Source: JAAYLU01 sp964458805 | GTDB lineage: Bacteria; Synergistota; Synergistia; Synergistales; Aminobacteriaceae | DNA: 64,000 nt | Direction of reading: 5' to 3' | NCBI GenBank assembly: GCA_964458805.1 | Contig: CAYWKH010000001.1 | Coordinates: 1-64,000, forward strand | In this document: piece after piece, positions 36,468 to 44,280 of the stretch | How the letters are laid out: each line of letters opens with the position of its first letter | How positions within the stretch are numbered: the stretch's first letter is position 1 | The notes under the pieces: model-generated | What the model saw: only the letters and a program-made list of their open reading frames with translations | The model's database searches: none | Told to the model about the DNA's origin: nothing | Program-made: the position numbers and the translations under genes

Positions 36468-37133
36468 TCACAGGGAGAGGATCTTGTCCGCCGACAGCAG
36501 GGCCTCGGTTATCTCGAACATGTTTGAAATCACACCTGCGCCGATATCGGCCGTTATCCCGAAGTGGTTGGTGCAGGTGCCGCAGACCAGGATGCGGACG
36601 CCCCTGCGCTCCAGGGCGAGCAGGTGGTCCAGCGGGGATGTATGGTTCAACGCGAGCTTGACGCCCTCGTTCATGAGCGCCACGGCAGAGGGAAGCGGCT
36701 CGATCTGGCCGAGGGTGCCGAGCATGCTCTTCATCAGCACCTCGCCGAGCAGGGAGTCGTCGCCTATCGTGCTTCTCGTGATGAGCAGGGCGTTGCGCGC
36801 AGGCCTTGCCGGAGCCGGGGATGTATCGACCTGAGCCTCCGTGAGAGATTCGGCACCCTCCGACGAGGCGGTGCGCCGCTCCGCGACCGAGGGCTCCGCC
36901 TCGACACCGGAGGCCCGACGCTCGGACTCGCCGGTGGCCGTGATCGTTATGGACCCCTCGTCGTCGATTATCTGCACCCTGTAGCCGTTGGTCTCCAGGT
37001 AACGTCGCACGTTCGACGCCGACACGGCGCTGTCCAGCAGCACCGTTATCTCGCGTTCTCCGGCCTCGACCTGAGATTTGGTCATGATGACCGGCTGAGG
37101 GCAGCTCTTGCCACGCGCGTCTACAGTCCCCAT
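36468..37133 (-). CDS. yedF: Selenium metabolism protein YedF (sulfurtransferase-like)
   Basis: A two-domain protein of 221 residues. The N-terminus is a TusA/SirA domain with DARGKSCPQPVIMTKSQVE (CPxP active site). The C-terminal domain is DsrE-like, with LLITRSTIGDDSLLGEVLMK and the YedF-type VCGTCTNHFGI. They are joined by a disordered, Glu/Ser/Ala-rich linker (about 75-120). This architecture typically sits beside selenocysteine genes, exactly as here, divergent from selA-selB. A role in selenium donation or sensing is assumed, not proven. The ATG at 37133 has GGGAGG upstream. Confidence 0.9.
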   Translation of the reverse strand: MGTVDARGKSCPQPVIMTKSQVEAGEREITVLLDSAVSASNVRRYLETNGYRVQIIDDEGSITITATGESERRASGVEAEPSVAERRTASSEGAESLTEAQVDTSPAPARPARNALLITRSTIGDDSLLGEVLMKSMLGTLGQIEPLPSAVALMNEGVKLALNHTSPLDHLLALERRGVRILVCGTCTNHFGITADIGAGVISNMFEITEALLSADKILSL

Positions 37134-37279
37134 TGTATCGCCTCCCGGATCAGGTTGTTTGCAGCCAGCGGGGAGACGACTTGGAAGGACGTCCTCCGCG
37201 CCGCCAATTATAGGGTAGAATGGATTTGGACACAAACCTGGATGGACCCGAGGAGAGTGTCCGAGGAGGAATATCTACA

Positions 37280-38722
37280 GTGAAAGGTGACAGGACCAAC
37301 GAGATGCAGAAAATAACCGCAAGCACCAGGCTACGATCTTTGCCGTCGATGGATCTGCTCCTCGGTTCGGAGCGGGCCGCGGCCTTCTTCCCGCTGATCG
37401 GTCGGGAGGCGGTGAAGTCCATCCTCGCCTCGGCACTCTCGAGCGCCAGGGCGGACCTGCTCGAAGGAGCGATGGAGGAGGCTTCCCTGGACACAGTCCT
37501 GTCCAGGGCGCTGCCCGAGTTGGAGCACCGCTCGGCGGACAGCCTGATCCCGGTGGTCAACGCCACCGGGGTGGTAGTCCACACCAACCTGGGCCGCTCT
37601 TGCCTGTCGAACAGGGCGGTGGAGGCTGTGCGCTCGGTGGCGGGGAGATACAGCACCCTCGAGTTCGATCTCGCCGAGGGAAGACGGGGCAGCAGGACAG
37701 ACCACGTGGAGTGGCTCATCCGGCGCGTGACCGGTGCGGAGGCGGGTCTGGCCGTGAACAACAACGCCGGGGCCGTGCTACTGGCCCTGGCGGCGCTGTG
37801 TCGCGGCAGGGAGGTGGTGGTCTCCCGGGGGGAGCTTGTCGAGATCGGCGGCTCCTTCCGCATTCCGGAGATCATGGAGTTCTCCGGTGCGCGCCTGGTC
37901 GAGGCTGGCGCGACCAACAGGACCCACCTGCGGGACTACGAGAGGGCGATAACCGACCGGACGGCGGCCGTCCTTAAAGTCCACCCGTCCAACTTCAGGA
38001 TGGAGGGGTTCGTCTGCTCGGTGCCGCGCGAGGATTTGGCCGCGCTGGCCGAGGAGCGGGGAGTGATCTTCATCGAGGACCTGGGCAGCGGGACCCTGCT
38101 CGACCTCTCCCTCCACGGCCTCCCCGGGGAGCCGTCGGCAGGGGAGTGCCTGCGCCAGGGGGCTCACCTGGTGACCTTCTCTGGCGACAAGCTGCTGGGC
38201 GGGCCCCAGATAGGTTGCGCTGCCGGCAGGAGGGACCTGGTCGAGACGTTGAGGAGCTACCCGCTCCATCGCGCCCTGAGGGTGGACAAGATGACCCTGG
38301 CCGCGTTCGAAGCGACCCTCAGGCAGTACCTGAGGGGGGAGGAGGGAGAGATCCCCGTCGTCTCGATGCTCGCAGCGGCGGAGGACGATCTCGAGAGGGC
38401 TGCCGAGTCCCTGCTGCGACTGCTTGAGCTCTCGTTGCCGGAGGGGAGGTTCTCCCTGGTCAGGGTGGAGGACGCGGTCGGGGGAGGGGCGTTTCCGGGC
38501 AGGATGCTTCCAGGCTGGGGGGTCGCACTGTCCGTCGAAGGGTGGGGAAGCGCGGGCAGGTTGCAGAGCATGCTCAGGATGGCCCGTCCCCCTGTCGTAT
38601 CAGGCGCCAGGGAGGACGAGGTCATCTTCCACGTCCGCACCCTTCTCCCCGGCGACGGGGAGTTGATTGCGGCGGCGTTGAGCTCGGCGGCCGAACTTGC
38701 GGCCCGCCCGTGTTCGGAATAG
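37280..38722 (+). CDS. selA: L-seryl-tRNA(Sec) selenium transferase
   Basis: A PLP-dependent decameric enzyme converting Ser-tRNA(Sec) to Sec-tRNA(Sec). The 480 residues show LRSLPSMDLLL near the N-terminus, NATGVVVHTNLGRSCLS, AVNNNAGAVLLAL, and the cofactor lysine in VTFSGDKLLGGPQIGCAAGR. The GTG at 37280 is chosen because GAGGAGG lies 10 bases upstream; an ATG at 37304 would also keep the conserved region. selB follows 19 bases after the stop. Confidence 0.95.
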   Translation: MKGDRTNEMQKITASTRLRSLPSMDLLLGSERAAAFFPLIGREAVKSILASALSSARADLLEGAMEEASLDTVLSRALPELEHRSADSLIPVVNATGVVVHTNLGRSCLSNRAVEAVRSVAGRYSTLEFDLAEGRRGSRTDHVEWLIRRVTGAEAGLAVNNNAGAVLLALAALCRGREVVVSRGELVEIGGSFRIPEIMEFSGARLVEAGATNRTHLRDYERAITDRTAAVLKVHPSNFRMEGFVCSVPREDLAALAEERGVIFIEDLGSGTLLDLSLHGLPGEPSAGECLRQGAHLVTFSGDKLLGGPQIGCAAGRRDLVETLRSYPLHRALRVDKMTLAAFEATLRQYLRGEEGEIPVVSMLAAAEDDLERAAESLLRLLELSLPEGRFSLVRVEDAVGGGAFPGRMLPGWGVALSVEGWGSAGRLQSMLRMARPPVVSGAREDEVIFHVRTLLPGDGELIAAALSSAAELAARPCSE

Positions 38723-38741
38723 CGAGGGAGGGGGAGCGGCG

Positions 38742-40697
38742 GTGGAGGAGAGGGAGATCTCCCTGGTCCTGGGGACCGCGGGCCACATCGACCACGGAAA
38801 GACCACCCTGGTCAAGGCCCTGACCGGGGTCGACTGCGACCGTCTTTCGGAGGAGAAGAAGCGCGGAATCACTATCGAGCCGGGGTACGCGCCCCTGAGG
38901 CTGGGGGACGGCCGGGTGGTCAGCGTCGTGGACGTGCCGGGGCACGAGAGGTTCATCCGCCAGATGGTGGCCGGGGCCTCCGGGGTGGACGGCGTGATGC
39001 TGGTGGTAGCCGCGGACGAGGGTGTGATGCCCCAGACAAGGGAGCACCTGGAGATCCTGGGACTGCTCGGGATAAGGGACGGTTTCGTCGCCCTCACGAA
39101 GACCGACATGGTCGACCCGGAGCTGCTCGAGCTCGCGGTGGAGGATGTGAGGGACGTCCTGGCGGGAACCTTTCTCGACGGAAGGGCGATAGTGCCGGTG
39201 TCGTCCGTGACCGGGGCAAACCTGGACCTTGTCAGGCGCGAGCTGGTCGCCCTCGTGGACAGGATCAGGCCGCGGGTGCGCAAAGGGCCGTTTTTTCTGC
39301 CTGTCGACAGGGTGTTCCCGATGTCGGGCTTCGGCGCCGTGGTCACAGGCACGGCCTACAGGGGGGAGCTGAGGCCGGGGATGGAGGGCGTGGTCCTGCC
39401 TTCGGGCAGGGAGGGCCGGATTCGGAGCGTCCAGGTCCACGGGGCCAACGCCGAGGTTGCGCAGGCCGGACAGAGGGTCGCGGTCAGCCTCGCCGGGATC
39501 CCGGTGAACGAGGTCGCGAGAGGGGACGCCCTCTGTGCAAGGGGCGTCTACTGCGCCACGCGCTGCTTCGAGTGCGAGCTTCACCTCCTCGAGGGAACTC
39601 CGTCCCTGAGACACTGGCAGCGTGTTCGCCTCCACCTGGGAACCTCGGACGTGACCGCCCGGGTATCCCTTCTAGAGGGCTCCTCGATCAAGGGCGGGGA
39701 GACGGTGCCCGCCCAGATAGCGACCGAGGAGGACGTGGTCTGCCTGGTGGACCAGAGGTTCGTCATCCGCAGGTACAGCCCGCTAGAGACGATAGCCGGA
39801 GGAAGAGTGCTGGTGCCGTTCGCCTCCAAGCCCAGGGGTGGAAGGGCCCGGTCGGCCTCGGCGGGGAGGATAAGGTCGCTGGCTGGGGTGGAGGGCTCGG
39901 TCGACCGTCTTCGGATCCACGTCGAATCCGCAGGCACGCTCGAACTGCCGGAGGCCGTGCGCCTGATCCAGGAGCCGCCCGCGGAAGTGGCGCGCATGGC
40001 GGAGAGCCTGTCCTCCCTGGCAGGGAACCGACAGGAGGGCGAGCGCGGAGGCGTCCTGTTCCTGCAGGGCGAGAAGAAACTCCTTGTATCGCCGCGTGTC
40101 GCCGAACGCCTCGCCGGGGGGATCAGGTCGTATCTGGCCGCGTTTCACGAGGCCCGCCCCTCGCAGAAGGGAGCTCTGCCGGACGAGGTCATCCAGAACG
40201 CGCTGAAGGAGTTCGAGCCCCGCACCGCCAGGGCCTTCCTCGAACACATCCTGTCGGGCGGCGATATCGAGGCCGACGAAGGGTTTTTACGACTGAGCGC
40301 TTTCACCCCGCGCAACGACGAGCTGTTCGCCAAACAGTCGGGAGAGCTGCTCGCCCTGTGCGAGCGGCTAGGCTTTCAACCGCCCCTGATCGAGGAGGCG
40401 GCACTGGAGCTCCGAATGGAAGAGAAGCGCTTCTCCTCGCTGTTGAAGGGGCTGAGAGAGACCGGCAAGATAGCGATAGTATCGGGTTTCATACTGTCCA
40501 CGGAGGTGGAGGGGAGGCTGCTCGGCCTGCTCATGGCCGAAAAGGAGGGCTTCACCCTGGCCAGGGTTCGCGACCTCACCAACAGCACCAGGAAGTTCAT
40601 CCTCCCGCTGCTGGAGTACCTGGATGCCAAGGGGTACACCAGGAGGGCCGGCGAGGCGAGGGTGCTGCTATCGTCCCGTCTGCCCAAGAGGAGCTGA
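38742..40697 (+). CDS. selB: Selenocysteine-specific elongation factor SelB
   Basis: Delivers Sec-tRNA(Sec) to in-frame UGA codons marked by a SECIS hairpin. The 651 residues contain an EF-Tu-like GTPase (GTAGHIDHGKTTLVKALTG, then KKRGITIEPGYA, VVDVPGHERFIRQM and TKTDMVD), two beta-barrel domains, and about 250 C-terminal residues of winged-helix repeats that bind the mRNA SECIS. GTG at 38742 has GGGAGGGGGA upstream. Neither selC (tRNA-Sec) nor selD was found in the window. Confidence 0.96.
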   Translation: MEEREISLVLGTAGHIDHGKTTLVKALTGVDCDRLSEEKKRGITIEPGYAPLRLGDGRVVSVVDVPGHERFIRQMVAGASGVDGVMLVVAADEGVMPQTREHLEILGLLGIRDGFVALTKTDMVDPELLELAVEDVRDVLAGTFLDGRAIVPVSSVTGANLDLVRRELVALVDRIRPRVRKGPFFLPVDRVFPMSGFGAVVTGTAYRGELRPGMEGVVLPSGREGRIRSVQVHGANAEVAQAGQRVAVSLAGIPVNEVARGDALCARGVYCATRCFECELHLLEGTPSLRHWQRVRLHLGTSDVTARVSLLEGSSIKGGETVPAQIATEEDVVCLVDQRFVIRRYSPLETIAGGRVLVPFASKPRGGRARSASAGRIRSLAGVEGSVDRLRIHVESAGTLELPEAVRLIQEPPAEVARMAESLSSLAGNRQEGERGGVLFLQGEKKLLVSPRVAERLAGGIRSYLAAFHEARPSQKGALPDEVIQNALKEFEPRTARAFLEHILSGGDIEADEGFLRLSAFTPRNDELFAKQSGELLALCERLGFQPPLIEEAALELRMEEKRFSSLLKGLRETGKIAIVSGFILSTEVEGRLLGLLMAEKEGFTLARVRDLTNSTRKFILPLLEYLDAKGYTRRAGEARVLLSSRLPKRS

Positions 40698-40811
40698 CAC
40701 GGAGGCCGGGATCGTGCGCGCACACTGACCCGGAATCGCGACTCGGCAAATAGGCATGGCGAATCGTTCGAAGGGGGTATAAAGTCCCGCTGCCTCATGG
40801 GCCTGTGAAAT

Positions 40812-40840
40812 TTGATATTTTTCAGTATTTGTGATATCAT
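40812..40840 (+). promoter_or_regulatory. Promoter of veg
   Basis: TTGATA (40812-40817) and TATCAT (40835-40840) are 17 bases apart in an AT-rich stretch that stands out from the GC-rich surroundings, about 34 bases before veg. Confidence 0.7.
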
Positions 40841-40873
40841 TCTCTGCACGACGAGTTGCTGGGAGTGACCCTA

Positions 40874-41113
40874 ATGGCAGGAACAATAAGATCGATCCGA
40901 GAGCAGGTGGCAATGTACAAGGGGCTGACGGTTCGCTACCGGACAGCCAAGGGACGCCGCAAAGTCGAGGAGCGTCAGGGAGTCGTCCTTGAAACCTATC
41001 CGAATCTCTTCACCCTCTACGTCGAATCCCAGGACAGCAAGGTCTCCTTCAGCTACGCGGAGCTCCTGACTCGGGAAGTCGAGTTGGAGCTTTTGTCCGG
41101 AAACAGGAGCTAG
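40874..41113 (+). CDS. veg: Veg family protein
   Basis: A 79-residue protein with TIRSIREQVAMYKGLTVRYR and GRRKVEERQGVVLETYPNLF, typical of the Veg family (also DUF1021). In Bacillus, Veg stimulates biofilm gene expression, and the family is small, basic and widespread in Gram-positive-like bacteria. Its molecular action is not firmly established. The ATG at 40874 has GGGAGTG 6 bases upstream. The veg-ispE-purR order is conserved with Bacillus. Confidence 0.88.
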   Translation: MAGTIRSIREQVAMYKGLTVRYRTAKGRRKVEERQGVVLETYPNLFTLYVESQDSKVSFSYAELLTREVELELLSGNRS

Positions 41114-41134
41114 TACCCGGTTTAATTCCCTTTG

Positions 41135-41172
41135 AAAGTATGCCCCTCCACGAGGCCGTGGCGGGGCATACT
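41135..41172 (+). terminator. Strong hairpin between veg and ispE
   Basis: AAGTATGCCCC (41135-41145) pairs with CGGGGCATACTT (41161-41172), with the inner arms CCACG and CGTGG continuing the stem. No clean T-run follows, so it may be a processing or stability element rather than a full terminator. Confidence 0.55.
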
Positions 41173-41203
41173 TATGTCGGTTGTTTAAGAGAGGAGTTTC
41201 CGA

Positions 41204-42058
41204 TTGATCCACTGCCTGCAGTCCGCGGCGAAGTTGAACCTGTCGCTGCGCGTCCTTGGGAGGCGCTCCGATGGATATCACGAATTACGCTCGCTGTTTT
41301 ACGCTCTTCCTTCGGTTGAATCATTGACAATAGAACCCGTTTATGGGCATAATGTGAAGAGTGAGATATATGTCTCCGGGGACGCGATCAGGGGTAGAAA
41401 CATACTCGAGGACGTGCTGTCGGCCGCCGGCAGGAGAGGCGGCGCTCCGGCGCTCAGGATTCGCCTCCACAAGGTTATCCCGCCTGGAAGCGGGCTTGGC
41501 GGGGGCAGCGGCAACGCGGCGGCCCTCATCTCCTGGCTGAACGCCTTCTTATGCGAGGGGTGCGAGATAGTCGGGGAGGAGGTCGGCTCCGATGTCCCCT
41601 TTTTCGTGAAGGGGGAGAGGTGGGCCCTCGTTGGAGGCAGAGGAGAGAGGGTAGAGCCGGTGGGGCGCGACATGCCGTCCCTCAGGACAGTGGTGGTGGT
41701 GCCGTCGTGGTCCATCTCCACTGCGAGAGCTTTCTCGCTTCTCTCGGCCAAGTTCCGCTCCGGCTTTCCGCTGAAGGAGGCGGAGGCAGTGGCGGAGAGG
41801 CGCGAAGTCTTGGAAAAGCTGGCTGAAGGGCGTATCCTCGGACTCTTGCCGAATGACTTTTGCGCGGTGCTTTTGGAAGAGCACCCGGAGTACTCCGACC
41901 TCTTCGGCCTGCTCCGGGACAGCGGTGCCATTGCTTGGGGCATCACCGGAAGCGGAAGCGCGGCGTTCGGACTCTACCCGGAGGGGAGAGGCTTTCCCGG
42001 GTCGGTTCAGGCCGGCTGTCGAATGAGATGGATAAGAAAAATTCTTTTTTTGGAGTGA
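41204..42058 (+). CDS. ispE: 4-diphosphocytidyl-2-C-methyl-D-erythritol kinase
   Basis: A GHMP kinase of the non-mevalonate isoprenoid pathway. The 284 residues show AKLNLSLRVLGRRSDGYHEL, the ATP-binding glycine-rich PPGSGLGGGSGNAAALISWL and a C-terminal GITGSGSAAFGLY motif. It begins at TTG with AGAGGAG upstream. purR follows 6 bases later. Confidence 0.96.
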   Translation: MIHCLQSAAKLNLSLRVLGRRSDGYHELRSLFYALPSVESLTIEPVYGHNVKSEIYVSGDAIRGRNILEDVLSAAGRRGGAPALRIRLHKVIPPGSGLGGGSGNAAALISWLNAFLCEGCEIVGEEVGSDVPFFVKGERWALVGGRGERVEPVGRDMPSLRTVVVVPSWSISTARAFSLLSAKFRSGFPLKEAEAVAERREVLEKLAEGRILGLLPNDFCAVLLEEHPEYSDLFGLLRDSGAIAWGITGSGSAAFGLYPEGRGFPGSVQAGCRMRWIRKILFLE

Positions 42059-42064
42059 TGACGA

Positions 42065-42868
42065 ATGAAAGGACAAAGAACAGAGCGGCTTATACGCACC
42101 TCCTCAAGGTTCCTCACCTGCCCGTCGAAGCAGCTCTCGCTGACCTCCCTGGCCGAGGACTTCCTGGTGTCGAAGACAGTCATAAGCGACGACGTGTCGA
42201 TAATCGACGAGGCCTTCTCCAAGGAGGGGCTCGGCGGGATAATCGTCGACAGAGGAAGGACTGGCGGGGCTTACTTCGTGCCACGCATCTCGGGAGAGAT
42301 CAGGGACGCCTTCCTGGACGACGTGATGGCGCTGCTCAACAACGAGGAGAGGTTCCTGCCCGGGGGACTGGTGTACTACAGCGACATCCTGTTCAACCCC
42401 CACTACGCCCTCCGGCTGGGCTACATAATGGCCTCCATGTTCAGCGATTCCCGTCCCGACATCGTCATGACATCCGAGGTCAAGGGCATACCGCTCGCCA
42501 TCTTTACGGCCCACGCGATGGGGATTCCCCTCGCGGTCTGCCGTTTCCGCAACAGGGCGAGCGACGGATCGGCGGTGACGGTTCACTACCCGGCGAAGAA
42601 CGGAGAGGTCAAGGCGATGTACATGGGCACAAAGCAGCTCTCCAGCAGCAAGAGGGTGCTGGTGGTGGACGATTTCATGCGGGGCGGGAGCACCGCGGCG
42701 GGGATGTTGCTCGTGGCGAAGGAGTTCGGCGTCGATGTGGCCGGGATCGGAGTTTTCATCGCCTCGTCCGACCCGGCGGAGAAGGCGGTCTCGTCGTACA
42801 GGGCGCTGCTGCGGCTGGACGGCGTAGAGGCAAGGCGGCCGCGGGTGACTCTCTGGGAAGGGGTTTGA
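42065..42868 (+). CDS. purR: Pur operon repressor PurR-like protein
   Basis: A 267-residue regulator with an N-terminal winged helix (LTSLAEDFLVSKTVISDDVS) and a phosphoribosyltransferase domain with the PRPP loop VLVVDDFMRGGSTAAGM. In Bacillus this family represses purine genes and senses PRPP. The position just after ispE matches the Bacillus order veg-(sspF)-ispE-purR. purH at 31 kb is a plausible target, though no classical PurBox was recognised there. Confidence 0.93.
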   Translation: MKGQRTERLIRTSSRFLTCPSKQLSLTSLAEDFLVSKTVISDDVSIIDEAFSKEGLGGIIVDRGRTGGAYFVPRISGEIRDAFLDDVMALLNNEERFLPGGLVYYSDILFNPHYALRLGYIMASMFSDSRPDIVMTSEVKGIPLAIFTAHAMGIPLAVCRFRNRASDGSAVTVHYPAKNGEVKAMYMGTKQLSSSKRVLVVDDFMRGGSTAAGMLLVAKEFGVDVAGIGVFIASSDPAEKAVSSYRALLRLDGVEARRPRVTLWEGV

Positions 42869-42925
42869 CGATACCCTCCCTCTGATATACAATCCCGATT
42901 ACGGAAGGAGGTGACTTCATCTTCC

Positions 42926-43108
42926 ATGAAAGTATCTGTCGACAAGGATGAGTGCATAGGTTGCGGCGTGTGCGCCCAGATATGCCCTGAAGTTTTTTCG
43001 ATGGACGAGGACGCGGGCGTCTCCAAGGTGATCCGCCCCGAGGGGAGCGACTGCGCCGTCGAGGCGGCGGACAGCTGTCCGGTAGGGTGTATCACGGTAG
43101 AGGATTGA
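42926..43108 (+). CDS. Small [4Fe-4S] ferredoxin
   Basis: A 60-residue protein with a single-cluster pattern: Cys10, Cys13 and Cys16 (CIGCGVC), then Cys51 in SCPVGC. Cys20 and Cys43 are in the positions that form a disulfide in some family members. Acidic residues dominate the rest. Likely an electron carrier, for instance accepting electrons from pyruvate:ferredoxin oxidoreductase (nifJ at 58-62 kb), although pairing is inferred. The ATG at 42926 follows SD AAGGAGGTGA; the in-frame GTG at 42911 is part of that site. Confidence 0.93.
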   Translation: MKVSVDKDECIGCGVCAQICPEVFSMDEDAGVSKVIRPEGSDCAVEAADSCPVGCITVED

Positions 43109-43145
43109 CGAATAGGTCTTCCTTTTTTGGAAACAGGGCGGGGCC

Positions 43146-43175
43146 TTGCTTTTTAGCGCCCGCCCAAGGTATAAT
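43146..43175 (+). promoter_or_regulatory. Promoter of the tRNA gene
   Basis: TTGCTT (43146-43151) and perfect TATAAT (43170-43175) are 18 bases apart, 17 bases before the mature tRNA 5' end. Confidence 0.7.
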
Positions 43176-43192
43176 ATCCCTCGTTTTGCGAA

Positions 43193-43269
43193 GGGCCTAT
43201 AGCTCAAGTGGTTAGAGCCACCGGCTCATAACCGGAAGGTTCCTGGTTCGAGTCCAGGTAGGCCCACCA
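43193..43269 (+). tRNA. tRNA with CAT anticodon, probably tRNA-Ile2 (lysidine)
   Basis: A complete 77-base cloverleaf with encoded CCA. The acceptor arm GGGCCTA/TAGGCCC is perfect; the D-arm has TAGCTC...GAGC. The anticodon stem ACCGG/CCGGA surrounds loop CTCATAA, giving anticodon CAT, and the T-arm is CCTGG-TTCGAGT-CCAGG. The C4-G69 and C5-G68 pairs, and the GGCTCATAACC context, resemble tRNA-Ile2, whose anticodon C is changed to lysidine by TilS. The elongator tRNA-Met sequences I recall lack these pairs. Elongator tRNA-Met remains the alternative. Confidence 0.9.
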
Positions 43270-43281
43270 AAGATAATTTTT

Positions 43282-43317
43282 AAGGGAGCTCCCTGATCTC
43301 GGGGCTTCCTTTTTTTG
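43282..43317 (+). terminator. Terminator of the tRNA gene
   Basis: AAGGGAGCTCC pairs with GGGGCTTCCTT over 11 bp, with G-U pairs allowed, and is followed by TTTTTTT. Confidence 0.85.
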
Positions 43318-43390
43318 TCCGCGCACGAGACGGACGGTGCAATCCGTTGAAAAGAGAGGACGGAAGCCCCGATGGCCGGACGAAAACCCA

Positions 43391-43420
43391 TTAGCCCGCA
43401 TCCTCGTTATCTGATATAAT
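43391..43420 (+). promoter_or_regulatory. Probable promoter of the Nif3-trpS-... gene run
   Basis: Perfect TATAAT (43415-43420) with weak -35 TTAGCC (43391-43396), 18 bases apart and 38 bases before the proposed CTG start. Confidence 0.55.
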
Positions 43421-43458
43421 TTCAGCTTGGATGCGAAATCGCAAAGGGGGGAGCCAGG

Positions 43459-44235
43459 CTGATAATCTCGGATTTCGGGCGCAGGCTGGACGAGGCTGTC
43501 CCGTTCTCCTGGGCAGAGGAGTGGGACAACGTGGGGCTCCTCCTGGGAGACCCGGACGGAGTGCTGCGCGGCGTGGGAGTGGCCCTCGACCCGTCGTTGC
43601 AGGCTATGAGAATGGCCTCGGAGAGGGGTTGCTCCGCGCTGGTCGCGCATCATCCGCTCTTCTTCAGCCCGATCAGGCGTCTGGATATCTCGGAGGGCGT
43701 CGGCGCATGCGCGGCCTACGCTATCAGGCACGGCCTGTCGGTGTTCGCGCTCCACACCAACTGGGATTCCTCGCCGATCGGGGTCAACTCCGTGATAGCG
43801 CGGGAACTGGGGCTCCAGGGCGTGAGCCCCCTCGTCCCGTCGCGGCTGCCCTGGGGCTCGGGGGCGGTCGGGGCCTTGGCAAGTCCCATGTCGCCCCTGG
43901 ACTGCGGGGGTTTCATAAAGAGCTCCCTGATGCTGTCGCGCTTGGAGCTGCACGGCGCGATCGATGTCCCTGTGGCGACTATCGCACTGTGCGGCGGCTC
44001 GGGGGGCCCGTTGTGGAGGGAGGCGCTCGCCTGCGGAGCGGATGCCTTCTTCACTGCCGACATGAAGTACCACGACAGGCTGGAAGCGCTGGAGGCCGGG
44101 TTGAGGCTGTTCGTGGCGGATCACGGCGAGATGGAGAACTTCACCATGAAGAGCCTCGCCGACGTGGTGTCGGACGCCGCCGGGGAGAGAGCGATCCTGC
44201 TGGATCCGCTCGCCGCTCCGTTTTGTATGATATAG
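43459..44235 (+). CDS. Nif3-like dinuclear metal centre protein (CTG start)
   Basis: A 258-residue NIF3 family protein; some bacterial members are assigned GTP cyclohydrolase 1 type 2. It has the conserved opening AEEWDNVGLLLGD, VAHHPLFFSPI for metal binding, HTNWDSSPIGVNSVIA and VADHGEMENF. The inserted CutA-like domain of longer members is absent. A GTG at 43531 would lose the conserved N-terminus. Upstream in frame there is no ATG, GTG or TTG, but CTG at 43459 lies 6 bases after AAGGGGGGAG and restores IISDFGRRLDEAVPFSWAEE. The function is not well defined. Confidence 0.88.
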   Translation: MIISDFGRRLDEAVPFSWAEEWDNVGLLLGDPDGVLRGVGVALDPSLQAMRMASERGCSALVAHHPLFFSPIRRLDISEGVGACAAYAIRHGLSVFALHTNWDSSPIGVNSVIARELGLQGVSPLVPSRLPWGSGAVGALASPMSPLDCGGFIKSSLMLSRLELHGAIDVPVATIALCGGSGGPLWREALACGADAFFTADMKYHDRLEALEAGLRLFVADHGEMENFTMKSLADVVSDAAGERAILLDPLAAPFCMI

Positions 44236-44280
44236 TTCTCTGGTCGAAGAAGTCACTATCCCGGTTAGAGGTGATCGCAG

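Noticed and set aside
40698..40860. tRNA-Sec (selC) in the gap after selB
   Set aside because: The gap has a GTTCGAA-like string, but no matching acceptor, long variable arm or T-stem could be folded on either strand.
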